Origin: an uncultured Nitrospira sp.
GTDB lineage: Bacteria; Nitrospirota; Nitrospiria; Nitrospirales; Nitrospiraceae
Length of the DNA stretch: 64,000 nt
Reading direction: 5' to 3'
Assembly: GCA_902500825.1 (NCBI GenBank)
Contig: CABVRX010000002.1
Coordinates: 272,453 to 336,452, forward strand
Shown here piece after piece: positions 48,944-57,187 of this stretch. The position numbers and the translations under genes were made by a program. The notes beneath the pieces were generated by a model. The model was not told the DNA's origin and did not search any database. It saw nothing but the letters and a program-made list of their open reading frames with translations. Position 1 is the stretch's first letter. Each line of letters begins with the position of its first letter.

Positions 48944-49401
48944 CATGGCTGATGCTCATACTGCTGCTCCTGTCAGGACAGGCGTGGGCTGGGGAAGCCA
49001 GGCCGTTGGCCGATGATCCTGCCGCCGAGGCGCGGCTCAAGCATCTTGCCGTCGAGCTGCGGTGCCTGGTCTGTCAAAATCAAACGTTGGCTGATTCCAA
49101 CGCTCCCCTGGCAGAGGACTTGCGGCGGGAAGTTCGGGAAATGATTGCGAAGGACATGAGCGACAAGGAGATCATCGAGTTTCTTGTCGCGCGTTATGGG
49201 GATTTCGTGCTGTATCGGCCGCCGCTCAAGGCCACGACCACGCTGCTGTGGGTGGGTCCGTTTGTTCTCTTGACCATCGGAGCCACGGTGCTGATCATTA
49301 CGTTGCGGCGACGAGCGCGCAAAGTCGTCGATGTGCCTGTGACGGACGAAGAGCATCGACGAGTCGAACAACTATTGGCAGAAGGAGAAAAACGCTCATG
49401 A
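48940..49401 (+). CDS. ccmH: Cytochrome c maturation protein CcmH (CcmL)
   Basis: A thiol oxidoreductase of the heme-ligation complex. It has 153 residues. The signal peptide is at 1-18. A three-helix domain carries the redox motif LRCLVCQNQTLADSNAPLA (CxxC near residues 44-47). One transmembrane helix (about 103-125) and a short cytoplasmic tail follow. It is the short CcmH, with the TPR part encoded separately as ccmI. Confidence 0.94.
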   Translation: MTWLMLILLLLSGQAWAGEARPLADDPAAEARLKHLAVELRCLVCQNQTLADSNAPLAEDLRREVREMIAKDMSDKEIIEFLVARYGDFVLYRPPLKATTTLLWVGPFVLLTIGATVLIITLRRRARKVVDVPVTDEEHRRVEQLLAEGEKRS

Positions 49402-50687
49402 CCGCTACATTTTGGTCGATCGTTTCAGCCATGACCCTGTGTGTCGTCGGTCTGTTGCTGAGACCTCTGTTGAAGCGCCCGTCTGCCGCTATGAGCGAAC
49501 AGGAGAAAACGCTGCCTGTCTATCGACAACAGTTTTCTGAACTGGAGCAAGATCGTGCCGATGGATTGCTGACGGACGAACAGTATCGAACGGCAAAGAG
49601 CGAGCTGGAACGACGTGTGTTGGAGGAAGCAGGGACGACAGAGTCGCCTGTTGTGGTCGGCGGGGGGCTCGTGAATCTTCGGGTCGTTGCACTTTCCTTG
49701 GCTATGATCATTCCGGCCGCCAGTGGGGTGCTGTACTGGACATTGGGAAATCCAGCTGCGATGACGCATCCAAATGTATCGTCGGCTGCCACTCCGGGCG
49801 GTCCCGGTGATCCTCAGATGGCGGACAGTCTGAACACGTTGATCGAACAGTTGAGAAAGAAGCTGGAGCAAAATCCCAATGACGGGGTCGGCTGGGGGCT
49901 TCTCGCGCGATCCTATATGGCCATGGAGCGGTATGCCGATGCGGTGCCGATTTTTGAAAAAGCCACCAAGCTCGACCCAAGCAATGCCAGTCTTCTTGCA
50001 GATTATGCCGATGCACTCGGTGTGCATCAGGGGCGAAAGCTGGATGGAAGGCCGGAGACGCTGATTCAGAAAGCCTTGAAGCTCGATCCGCACAACGTGA
50101 AAGCACTCATGTTGTCAGGGACGATCGCGTACAACCGAAAAGATTTTGCTCGTGCCGCCAAGGAGTGGGAAGACGCACACGCCTATCTTCCTGCTGATGA
50201 CCAGGAGTCATCCGACCAGCTCAAGGCCAGTATTGCTGAAGCTAAACGGCACCTCGGCGGTGGTCCCAGTATGAACATGTTGGTTGCGAATCCACCGATG
50301 GAGCAGGCCAAGCCTGCCAAGCCGGCGGCTCAATCCGGACAGTCTCGGGCGATCACGGGTAAAGTGGTGTTGGGGCCGAATTTGGCAAACAAAGCCTCTC
50401 TTCCGGATACCTTATTTGTGTTTGCGAAGGATGTGGCCGGTCCACCCATGCCGGTGTCGATCGTGCGGGCGTCGAAAAAAGATTTGCCGTTCACGTTCCG
50501 ACTCGATGACTCCACCAGCCCTATGCCGTCGAGGAAACTGTCGGACATCGACACGGTGGTCATCGTGGCGCGACTGTCGAAATCCGGAAAAGCAATGCCG
50601 GAAAGTGGTGATCTGGAAGGGATGAGTCAGCCGATTAAACCCGGAACAGAAAATATCACTGTTGTCATCGATCGGGAGCGACCGTAG
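49398..50687 (+). CDS. ccmI: TPR cytochrome c biogenesis protein CcmI
   Basis: An apocytochrome c chaperone. 429 residues. The first transmembrane helix (about 5-22) is followed by a cytoplasmic leucine-zipper-like segment with VYRQQFSELEQDRADGLLTDEQY. A second helix (about 95-113) precedes a periplasmic TPR region (about 150-280; GWGLLARSYMAMERYADAVPIFEKATKLDPSNASLL). The C-terminal domain, about 320-429, is the CycH-type apocytochrome-binding module. It is last of the ccm operon. A 222-nt gap with promoter signals separates it from haoA. Confidence 0.9.
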   Translation: MTATFWSIVSAMTLCVVGLLLRPLLKRPSAAMSEQEKTLPVYRQQFSELEQDRADGLLTDEQYRTAKSELERRVLEEAGTTESPVVVGGGLVNLRVVALSLAMIIPAASGVLYWTLGNPAAMTHPNVSSAATPGGPGDPQMADSLNTLIEQLRKKLEQNPNDGVGWGLLARSYMAMERYADAVPIFEKATKLDPSNASLLADYADALGVHQGRKLDGRPETLIQKALKLDPHNVKALMLSGTIAYNRKDFARAAKEWEDAHAYLPADDQESSDQLKASIAEAKRHLGGGPSMNMLVANPPMEQAKPAKPAAQSGQSRAITGKVVLGPNLANKASLPDTLFVFAKDVAGPPMPVSIVRASKKDLPFTFRLDDSTSPMPSRKLSDIDTVVIVARLSKSGKAMPESGDLEGMSQPIKPGTENITVVIDRERP

Positions 50688-50759
50688 GGGTCATCATGTC
50701 CATCTGTTTCTCGCGAGAGGTATGAGCTGCTTCGTTGATCATAATCCACAGAAAATCTC

Positions 50760-50788
50760 TTGACAGTCCAGGAGGGCTAAGCTATATT
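50760..50788 (+). promoter_or_regulatory. Strong distal promoter of hao operon
   Basis: TTGACA (50760-50765), a 17-bp spacer and TATATT (50783-50788). The -35 is a perfect sigma70 consensus and the spacing is optimal. It is the best promoter match I saw in the window and lies about 120 nt before the haoA ATG. Confidence 0.7.
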
Positions 50789-50805
50789 TCGCCGCCATTC
50801 TTTTT

Positions 50806-50835
50806 TTGAAAATTTGTGCAATGAGCACGTATAAA
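50806..50835 (+). promoter_or_regulatory. Second, proximal promoter of hao operon
   Basis: TTGAAA (50806-50811), an 18-bp spacer and TATAAA (50830-50835). A small inverted repeat GTGC-aatga-GCAC (50816-50828) lies inside the spacer and could be an operator. The sequence before it is T-rich. Confidence 0.55.
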
Positions 50836-50909
50836 AACAGCAGTGCATCGGGTGATTTTTTTTGAAGGGCAGTGAGGATTGCCCATCATACGGAAGGAGT
50901 AGAACTGTG

Positions 50910-52619
50910 ATGGTTAAGAACATGGTGAAGTATGCTCTGGTTGTCTGTGGCGTGTTAGTCGCCGCACAGGCTCAGGCGAATTTCCCCACCGTTCCGAAGG
51001 AAACGTATGAGGCATTGAAGATTGATCGCTCTGCCTCGCCTAAGGAACTGTACGAGGCGTTGCTCAAACGATATATGGACCCTGCTCAAAATGGGCAAGG
51101 CAAGGGTAAGTACGGAGAATATTGGCAGCCGGTCTCGTTCAGCAAATATTTTGATCCCCACAGTTTTTATAAACCACCGCAGGCGGTGAAAGAGGTGGCC
51201 AGCCGCGAGCAATGCGTGAAATGCCACACCGATGAATCGCCAGGGTGGGTGGCAGCATGGAAGAAGAGCACCCACGCGAACTTGGATAAGATCCGCAAGC
51301 TGACCCCGAAAGACGAGACTTTCTATAAAAAAGCCAAGCTGGAAGCCATCGAAGGCAATCTGCGGTCGATGGGAAAGCTGGGCAAGGGTGAGAATCTGAA
51401 AGAAGTCGGCTGCATCGATTGTCACTTTGACATCAATACCAAGAACAAGGCGGATCACCGCAAGGATATCAAGTTGGCCACGGCCGACACCTGCGGGACC
51501 TGTCACTTGCAGGAGTTTGCAGAGCGGGAATCGGAACGAGATACCATCACGTGGCCAAAAGATCAGTGGCCAAAGGGTCGTCCGTCACATGCCTTGGACT
51601 ACAGGGCCAATGTGGAAGTAGAAGTGTATGCCGGGATGCCGCAGCGCGAGATCGCCGACGGATGTACAGGTTGCCATGTCAACCAGAATAAGTGCGATAC
51701 GTGCCATGCGCGACATGAATTCTCGGTGGCCGAATCACGAAAGCCGGAAGTTTGTGCACAGTGTCACAGCGGTGCCGACCATAACAACTGGGAGGCCTAC
51801 AATCTTTCCAAGCACGGTTTGAAGTATCAGAGAGATAAAGACCATTGGAACTTCAATATTCCAATTAAAGAGGCGATGGCGAAAGGGGCGGAAACAGCAC
51901 CAACTTGTCAATACTGCCATATGGAGTATCAAGGGAAAATCGCCCACAACGTCGTGCGGAAGGTTCGCTGGGCCAACTATCCATTCGTGCCCGGTATTCG
52001 TGAGAACATCAAGACAGATTGGGCTGAGAAGCGGAATGATGCTTGGGTGAAGACGTGCACCAATTGCCACTCGGAAACCTATGCCAGAGCCTGGATGGAA
52101 TTCATGGACAATGGAACCTTCTCAGGCTTGGATAAGTATGATGAAGCTCATCATGTGGTTGAAGAGCAATACAAGTCTGGTTTATTGACCGGGCAGAAGA
52201 CAAACCGTCCGGCACCTCCGGCTCCTGAGACGGATGGATTTGAAAAGTTTTTCCAAATCTATTGGTCGAAGGGGAACAACCCGGCCGCCAATGAGTTGAG
52301 ATTGTTCGAAATGGCGGAAGATCACCTGGTGCAGTTGCATGTCAGTTTGGCGCACCAGTATTGGGGGTACACCTATACGGTAGGCTGGGCTGCGATGAAT
52401 CGCGCCTATGTTGAAATTATGGACGATGACACTCGGCTCAAGGAGAAGCTTGATCTCCAAGCGCGTGTTGCTAAGCTCGAAGGTCAGGTGAAGCATGGCA
52501 TGCTTGATCTGGATAGCGAGACTGGGAAGCTTTCCCTTGGCGGCATCGGCGGTGGGATGATGCTTGCTGGGACAATCGCGATCGCGGGTTGGAGGAGGAG
52601 CGGAAGGAAGGATCGTTGA
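50910..52619 (+). CDS. haoA: Hydroxylamine dehydrogenase HaoA (octaheme)
   Basis: Periplasmic oxidation of hydroxylamine (product NO or nitrite), delivering electrons to c554. It has 569 residues. Signal peptide 1-23 ends AQA. Eight CXXCH sites are present in order: CVKCH, CIDCH, CGTCH, CTGCH, CDTCH, CAQCH, CQYCH and CTNCH. The Tyr that cross-links to the P460 heme in Nitrosomonas falls in the conserved GYTYT-VGW segment near residues 487-489. A C-terminal hydrophobic helix (about 543-561) followed by basic residues suggests a membrane anchor. ATG 50910 has GGAAGGAG upstream. Confidence 0.97.
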   Translation: MVKNMVKYALVVCGVLVAAQAQANFPTVPKETYEALKIDRSASPKELYEALLKRYMDPAQNGQGKGKYGEYWQPVSFSKYFDPHSFYKPPQAVKEVASREQCVKCHTDESPGWVAAWKKSTHANLDKIRKLTPKDETFYKKAKLEAIEGNLRSMGKLGKGENLKEVGCIDCHFDINTKNKADHRKDIKLATADTCGTCHLQEFAERESERDTITWPKDQWPKGRPSHALDYRANVEVEVYAGMPQREIADGCTGCHVNQNKCDTCHARHEFSVAESRKPEVCAQCHSGADHNNWEAYNLSKHGLKYQRDKDHWNFNIPIKEAMAKGAETAPTCQYCHMEYQGKIAHNVVRKVRWANYPFVPGIRENIKTDWAEKRNDAWVKTCTNCHSETYARAWMEFMDNGTFSGLDKYDEAHHVVEEQYKSGLLTGQKTNRPAPPAPETDGFEKFFQIYWSKGNNPAANELRLFEMAEDHLVQLHVSLAHQYWGYTYTVGWAAMNRAYVEIMDDDTRLKEKLDLQARVAKLEGQVKHGMLDLDSETGKLSLGGIGGGMMLAGTIAIAGWRRSGRKDR

Positions 52620-53647
52620 TCTCTGCTCCATCCCTGAGCGCGCAGGTGTCAAATCAGTCATGGTCTAAATTCCTCCCGTCACTAGGTATTCTCCTGGTGA
52701 CGGGAGGTCTTTTTCTGACTGGATGGTGTGTCTATTTATGGCTGAAGCCGCTGCCTGCTCCCTACCGGTATGAGCTTATCGATGAAGGGAGCGTCGCAAA
52801 GTTCAACAGCCTTTCATTGCAGGCCTGGCCTGATTTGAAGATCAGTAAGTACGAAGTTCGGGTCGACTCAGTGGAAAAGCCAATCGCCATCGCCTATCGA
52901 ACCTATAAAAAGGATGGGCAATCGGTTCTCATTGGTTGGGAAAATCTTGTTTCTGAACCGATCGGGGAAATGGGTGGTGATTTCTCCGAGTTGGCTACGA
53001 TCGCTACCGATATTACGAAACATGTTCCCAAGGATGCTGTCCTGTTGGCTTGGTGGGACACCTCGCGTCAGCTCGAATTGCTATCTGAACGAAAGACTGT
53101 CTTTAAGTCTCATCTTGGACAACCTCTTATCGCTCCTTCTTATTGGAAGGCACGAGCAGATGTTATCAGCCAGTATGAACGCCAATTCTGGGGAGCCGAA
53201 GGGTCCGCTGAAGAGCAGACGCAGTTTCAGCAATTTGCTGATGCGCTAGCCTCTGAATCTGCGAAGGGGGCTACGATGCTTCGGGAATTGGTTGGTGGTC
53301 AGGATGCTTACATTGTCGTTCACCCAACCGACCTGTATAAGCTTGGTCTTATGCGCCCTGATCGGTTGGACATAGCATTTAAAGATTTCCCTCTGACCGG
53401 TAACGTGCATGGGCTTGTCGGACAAGTGAAGGCATGGATGAAAGAGAACGGGTACGATACCTATACCCTGCAGTCTCTCTCGGAAAAGTCCGTGCGTGCC
53501 TATTTTATGAACGAAAATAAGAATGGGAAAATATTACTGGCGCAAATGCTGCCGCTTATGAACTCAACACCCGTCGATTTTCACGCATTACAATTGGTCC
53601 ACAAACACGGAGGCTACTGGGTGTACAAGGTTCCAGCTGCTGGATAG
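52616..53647 (+). CDS. haoB: HAO-associated protein HaoB
   Basis: Conserved immediately downstream of haoA in ammonia oxidisers; its biochemical role is not established. About 343 residues with one N-terminal transmembrane helix (about 20-42, [25 protein letters not shown]) and a large periplasmic domain with no heme motif. Segments such as [15 protein letters not shown] and [18 protein letters not shown] are recognisable for the family. The likely start is TTG at 52616, overlapping the haoA stop (TTGA) with GGAAGGA upstream; an in-frame TTG at 52589 is the alternative. Confidence 0.9.
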   Translation: MISAPSLSAQVSNQSWSKFLPSLGILLVTGGLFLTGWCVYLWLKPLPAPYRYELIDEGSVAKFNSLSLQAWPDLKISKYEVRVDSVEKPIAIAYRTYKKDGQSVLIGWENLVSEPIGEMGGDFSELATIATDITKHVPKDAVLLAWWDTSRQLELLSERKTVFKSHLGQPLIAPSYWKARADVISQYERQFWGAEGSAEEQTQFQQFADALASESAKGATMLRELVGGQDAYIVVHPTDLYKLGLMRPDRLDIAFKDFPLTGNVHGLVGQVKAWMKENGYDTYTLQSLSEKSVRAYFMNENKNGKILLAQMLPLMNSTPVDFHALQLVHKHGGYWVYKVPAAG

Positions 53648-53697
53648 CAATTCTGATATTCAGTGACTATGATTCCGGGTGGCAGTCCAGAATTGCT
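53646..53697 (+). promoter_or_regulatory. Hairpin overlapping haoB stop, before cycA
   Basis: AGCAATTCTG (53646-53655) is perfectly complementary to CAGAATTGCT (53688-53697), with a 32-nt loop. The stem begins within the haoB TAG. No T-run follows, so an RNA-processing or stability role between haoAB and cycAB is more likely than termination. Confidence 0.6.
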
Positions 53698-53817
53698 CAT
53701 GGTAAACTGACTCCGCTGGAAGTATTAATGACAAAAACTTGGGACAATTCTTCACTACGAGATATTCATCACAATCACTATGACCCTTATTTTATGTATC
53801 TATGGAAAGGAGATACC

Positions 53818-54543
53818 GTGAATCACCGCATAGTTTACGCATTCGCCGCTGCGGCGGTACTTCTGGCCGTGGCAGGGACGGCTTGGGCTGAAGGGACATT
53901 TGAAGGGAGAAAGAAGTGTTACAACTGCCATAAAGGAGAGGGCGAGTCATGGGAGAAGACTCTCCATGCTAAGGCAATGGAATCGCTCAAGCCCACCAGA
54001 GGCAAGAAGAAGGACGAGGCGATGGTCAAGGCCAAGCTGGACCCTAAGAAGGACTATACCAAAGACAAGGATTGCGTTGGATGCCACGTCGATGGGTTCG
54101 GTAAGGAAGGCGGGTACGTTATCGAGGAGCCGGAGAAATTCTTAACCGGCGTTGGTTGCGAATCCTGTCACGGAGCAGGTAGCGATTATCGCAAAATACA
54201 TCGCAAGGCAGGTGAAGCGTTTGAAAAGTCTCAGAAGACCATGGAGCGAGCCAATCTCGCCGAAGCAGGTCAGGATTTTGAGTTTGAAGAAAAGTGCAAC
54301 GCCTGTCATCTCAATTACGAGGGGTCGCCGTGGAAAGGTGCGAAAAAGCCTTATACCCCGTTTACTCCTAAAGTAGACAAGAAATATGCATTTGACTTCG
54401 AAAAGTATGTGAGGAACGACAAGGCGATGCATGAGCATTTCAAGCTTGCCGGCACGTTTACAGGTCCGCCCATGCCGAAGTTCCACGAAGAGTTCCAGAA
54501 GAACGCTAAACCTCCGGTGAAATCCGATAAGGCGGAAGACTAA
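53818..54543 (+). CDS. cycA: Cytochrome c554 (tetraheme), electron acceptor of HAO
   Basis: It takes electrons from HaoA in the periplasm and passes them to cM552. It has 241 residues. Signal peptide 1-24 ends AWA-E. Four CXXCH motifs: CYNCH, CVGCH, CESCH and CNACH, as in Nitrosomonas c554. The C-terminal part contains AMHEHFKLAGTFTGPPMPKFHEEF, typical of the family. I chose the GTG at 53818, which has AAAGGAG 6 nt upstream; a frame open from 53728 lacks this and would bury the signal peptide. Confidence 0.94.
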   Translation: MNHRIVYAFAAAAVLLAVAGTAWAEGTFEGRKKCYNCHKGEGESWEKTLHAKAMESLKPTRGKKKDEAMVKAKLDPKKDYTKDKDCVGCHVDGFGKEGGYVIEEPEKFLTGVGCESCHGAGSDYRKIHRKAGEAFEKSQKTMERANLAEAGQDFEFEEKCNACHLNYEGSPWKGAKKPYTPFTPKVDKKYAFDFEKYVRNDKAMHEHFKLAGTFTGPPMPKFHEEFQKNAKPPVKSDKAED

Positions 54544-54545
54544 CA

Positions 54546-55142
54546 ATGGCAAAGATAGGGACACTAGCGGCCGGCGCAGTTCTGGGGATTGTAGCGATCA
54601 CCGTCGTATTTGGTGGTGAAGCTGCGGTTTCCAGGACCGAGTTCTGCATAAGTTGTCATTCTGAAATCTATCCCTATGAGGAGCTCAAGAAGTCGTCACA
54701 CTGGGGTGCGCTTGGGATGGACCCTGGCTGTAAGGATTGCCACGTGCCTCAAGGCTTATCAAATTTCCACAAGGCTATTTATACGCACGTGGTGGATGGA
54801 GTGCCTTTCCTCATCAAGGAATTCACGACAGACTACTCAACGGTTGAAAAGTTCAATGAACACCGTCCAGAGGCTGCTTACAGAGCTCGAATGAAGCTCA
54901 AAGAATGGGACAGCCTGACCTGCCGTGCTTGTCATAAGAACACGAAACCACCGGGTGCTTCAGCCAAGGCCGCGCATGCCAAAATGCAGAGCGAAGGGGC
55001 GACTTGTATCGATTGCCACCAGAATCTCGTACATAAGAAGGTTCCGGAGCACGATCTCAACGCAAGCCTTGCCCAGGGACGTCCTGTGGTGAAAGAAGTC
55101 AAGAAGAAGAAAGATGACGACGATGAAGACGAGAAGGACTAG
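54546..55142 (+). CDS. cycB: Cytochrome cM552 (NapC/NirT family), quinone reductase
   Basis: A membrane-anchored tetraheme cytochrome that links c554 to the quinone pool. It has 198 residues. N-terminal anchor helix (about 6-24), then four CXXCH sites: CISCH, CKDCH, CRACH and CIDCH. HSEIYPYEELKKSSHWG and a DYSTVEKFNEHRPEAAYRARMKLKEWDSLTCRACH stretch match NapC/NirT proteins. It ends with an unusual charged tail, Lys-rich then Asp/Glu-rich (about residues 184-198). ATG lies 2 nt after cycA. Confidence 0.94.
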   Translation: MAKIGTLAAGAVLGIVAITVVFGGEAAVSRTEFCISCHSEIYPYEELKKSSHWGALGMDPGCKDCHVPQGLSNFHKAIYTHVVDGVPFLIKEFTTDYSTVEKFNEHRPEAAYRARMKLKEWDSLTCRACHKNTKPPGASAKAAHAKMQSEGATCIDCHQNLVHKKVPEHDLNASLAQGRPVVKEVKKKKDDDDEDEKD

Positions 55143-55175
55143 TCTTTGACGGAGTCACTCCATCCAAGGTAAAAG

Positions 55176-55215
55176 CATCAGGGCCGTATTCATTCCATGT
55201 GGTACGGTCCTGATG
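55176..55215 (+). terminator. Hairpin after hao operon, possible terminator
   Basis: CATCAGGGCCGTA (55176-55188) pairs with TACGGTCCTGATG (55203-55215), 13 bp with one G-T. Only a weak TTG follows instead of a U-tract. It lies 34 nt after cycB in the gap between convergent transcription units, so it could end transcripts on either strand. Confidence 0.55.
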
Positions 55216-55242
55216 TTGAACAAAAGGAGACGAGATAGCTGC

Positions 55243-55980
55243 TCAGACTTCTACCTTCCCCGGTCCTTCCAGTCGCGAAGCAGTGTTTTCCGGTATCCCA
55301 CTTAAAGCCCGCCGCTTGAGTTTTGTCCGCCATCTTGATGAGAGGTAGATGCAGTCGGCGAGGTCACGCGCGGCCTGCGCATCATCTGTACGATGGTGCA
55401 TAACGTCGTTTGCTGCGGATACAGTCCAGTTTGGATGATGGCGTTCAACTAGAACTAGTCTATTTCCGGTTCCGACGTGACCTTCTCTACGGACACGGAA
55501 ATACCAGCCGGTGCGACCAGTTTCCTGGACACGAAGAGCCAGATCCTTTATCCGCCAACGACGTGCCAGCTTCCAACAGGGTTGTCTGGGCTGTGAGATC
55601 TGGACCAAGGATTCACCAATCTCAAAAATATCACCGATACACACGTCGCTCTCCAGTAAACCTTCAACAGTAAAGTTTTCTCCAAAACTACCAGGTTGAA
55701 GATTAGTCAATCCTATTGACTGTGCCCAATAGGGATAATGTTCGGCAGGGTAGACATTGACGGCCTTTTCCGGACCACCGTGGTTCTCAAGGTCTGCTTG
55801 CCCGTCACCGTCTAGATTGGTCCGTCCCAGCCAAACTAGTCCGGACATAGGCGCCTTAAAAAATCCGGTCGTCCAGACTTGATCAATAGGATCAGTTTCT
55901 TGACCTGATCTAATAGTACGAGGTAGTCCCACTTGTAGGGACCGTACAGCTGCGCTTATATCGGATTTCAAGACAATCAT
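55243..55980 (-). CDS. MOSC-domain protein, YiiM-like
   Basis: 245 residues. The MOSC domain (about 20-170) includes GRTNLDGDGQADLENHGGPEKAVNVYPAEHY, SFGENFTVEGLLESDVCIGDIF and the catalytic Cys in ISQPRQPCWKLARR (near residue 134) that binds the molybdenum cofactor in this family. A C-terminal 3-alpha domain (about 185-230) completes the YiiM architecture. E. coli YiiM reduces N-hydroxylated substrates such as 6-hydroxylaminopurine. Position between hao and amo suggests protection against hydroxylamine-modified bases, an inference. It follows the unknown membrane gene by 6 nt on the minus strand. Confidence 0.88.
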   Translation of the reverse strand: MIVLKSDISAAVRSLQVGLPRTIRSGQETDPIDQVWTTGFFKAPMSGLVWLGRTNLDGDGQADLENHGGPEKAVNVYPAEHYPYWAQSIGLTNLQPGSFGENFTVEGLLESDVCIGDIFEIGESLVQISQPRQPCWKLARRWRIKDLALRVQETGRTGWYFRVRREGHVGTGNRLVLVERHHPNWTVSAANDVMHHRTDDAQAARDLADCIYLSSRWRTKLKRRALSGIPENTASRLEGPGKVEV

Positions 55981-55986
55981 TCAGAC

Positions 55987-56823
55987 CTATCTGCAGACCC
56001 CAAAAGATCTTAACCGGTCGCGGACACGTTTCATTCCATAAAGCGCAGGTCCTGCTCCTCCGATTGCGACGGCATCGACTAGACAGTACCAAGCGCCCAC
56101 CCCACTGGGAGGATTTCCTTGTGGCCATCCTAGCAGGGGGTCAATAGCAGCCCATTTCCAAGCGCCCACCGCGGTGCCGATCAGTTCGAGCCAGGTGGTA
56201 ATAAAAAAAGCGGCGAGATAAACCATCGGTGAGCGGCCGATTATCAGCCAGACTAAAAATATGGAGAACAATAATGCACCGACCCAATCTCCTCGATCAG
56301 GATAACCGCTGATTCCCCAGAGAGACCAGGTGCCCCAAACTCCAACAACGAAAAAAACTATTTTCCCAGGATGACGGATAAACAGCCCAGATCGTGCCAA
56401 CGCCACGGCTGTCAGATATACCATCCCATGTCCGGGTGGAACATAGGCGGGAACATTTTCAAATCGGTAGGTGTATCCACCCATGTAAATAGAGGCGAAA
56501 TGTTCACCAATGGTCGCGAATAGAACGGCGATAGCGACCTGGGCCTTAGTTTCTCGATTTTCACCAAACAATAAGGCACCAAGAAATATCCATGCGAATG
56601 CTCCAAGCAATTGTTGTCGCTCGACGCTTGCGCTCATCTCGAACCAGGAACTAACTGCCACGCAGAAGAAGGTGAAGGCGGCGATTCCGTAGTCGCGCAT
56701 TCGATGGGTATTGAGCGTGCTGGACTGCGGAAAGTGTCGGACGGCGATGCGTGTGACGGTGTCGAATAACGGTAAAGAAGAAGTGCTCGAAGGAGTATCC
56801 ATGGATCTAACAGAGTCTACCAT
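55987..56823 (-). CDS. Unknown multi-pass membrane protein next to amoCAB
   Basis: 278 residues with about eight hydrophobic segments, not recognised as AmoD or AmoE. Visible landmarks are GEHFASIYMGGYTYRFENVPAYVPPGHGMVYL near residues 105-136, GYPDRGDWVGALLFSIFLVWL near 173, TTWLELIGTAVGAWKWAA near 210 and WPQGNPPSGVGAWYCLVDA near 233. The His/Glu and Tyr/Pro pattern recalls small carotenoid-type membrane enzymes, but I cannot assign a function. It is read in the same direction as amoCAB after the amoB terminator, and is cotranscribed with the MOSC gene. Confidence 0.75.
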   Translation of the reverse strand: MVDSVRSMDTPSSTSSLPLFDTVTRIAVRHFPQSSTLNTHRMRDYGIAAFTFFCVAVSSWFEMSASVERQQLLGAFAWIFLGALLFGENRETKAQVAIAVLFATIGEHFASIYMGGYTYRFENVPAYVPPGHGMVYLTAVALARSGLFIRHPGKIVFFVVGVWGTWSLWGISGYPDRGDWVGALLFSIFLVWLIIGRSPMVYLAAFFITTWLELIGTAVGAWKWAAIDPLLGWPQGNPPSGVGAWYCLVDAVAIGGAGPALYGMKRVRDRLRSFGVCR

Positions 56824-56896
56824 GCAGAAGTCTATATGCTGAGACGACCATAGATGTCATGGAGTTTTCCGAGCCGGAGCTCATATGAGTCGTGAC

Positions 56897-56926
56897 ATCA
56901 TACAAGACCATCGTCAAACGGGGCAA
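56897..56926 (-). promoter_or_regulatory. Candidate promoter for membrane protein-MOSC unit
   Basis: On the minus strand TTGCCC (56926-56921), an 18-bp spacer and TATGAT (56902-56897), about 75 nt before the ATG. The rest of the 364-nt gap up to amoB holds no gene that I can support; the amoB terminator is at its far end. Confidence 0.4.
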
Positions 56927-57115
56927 GCTGTTGTAAGGGAACTGGGTTAGTATATTGTCCATCCGCCTTTTATAACCTACGATCTGTGCGGTGGAGGTTC
57001 GCTCTTCAAGATAGAACACCAAAGAAGGTGTATGAAGAAGTCAAAAGTGGCTCATTCAGACTCTGCGTCTGATTAAGATTGCTTAATGTCCACATTCATC
57101 GGGGGGAAAGGAGAA

Positions 57116-57167
57116 GAAACAAAAACGCCGACCCGCTTGACCATCATTTGATGGGGCGGGTCGGCGT
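57116..57167 (-). terminator. Intrinsic terminator of amoCAB
   Basis: On the minus strand ACGCCGACCCGC (57167-57156) pairs with GCGGGTCGGCGT (57136-57125), 12 bp around a 19-nt loop, followed by TTTTGTTTC. It begins 20 nt after the amoB stop, so amoCAB ends here without an amoD/amoE-type gene in the transcript. Confidence 0.88.
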
Positions 57168-57187
57168 CTTGTTAGATACGCGATGCT

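Noticed and set aside
56807..57022. 71-codon minus-strand frame upstream of the membrane protein, as an amoD/amoE candidate
   Set aside because: It overlaps the neighbour start, has no ribosome-binding site, no transmembrane pattern and lies beyond the amoB terminator.
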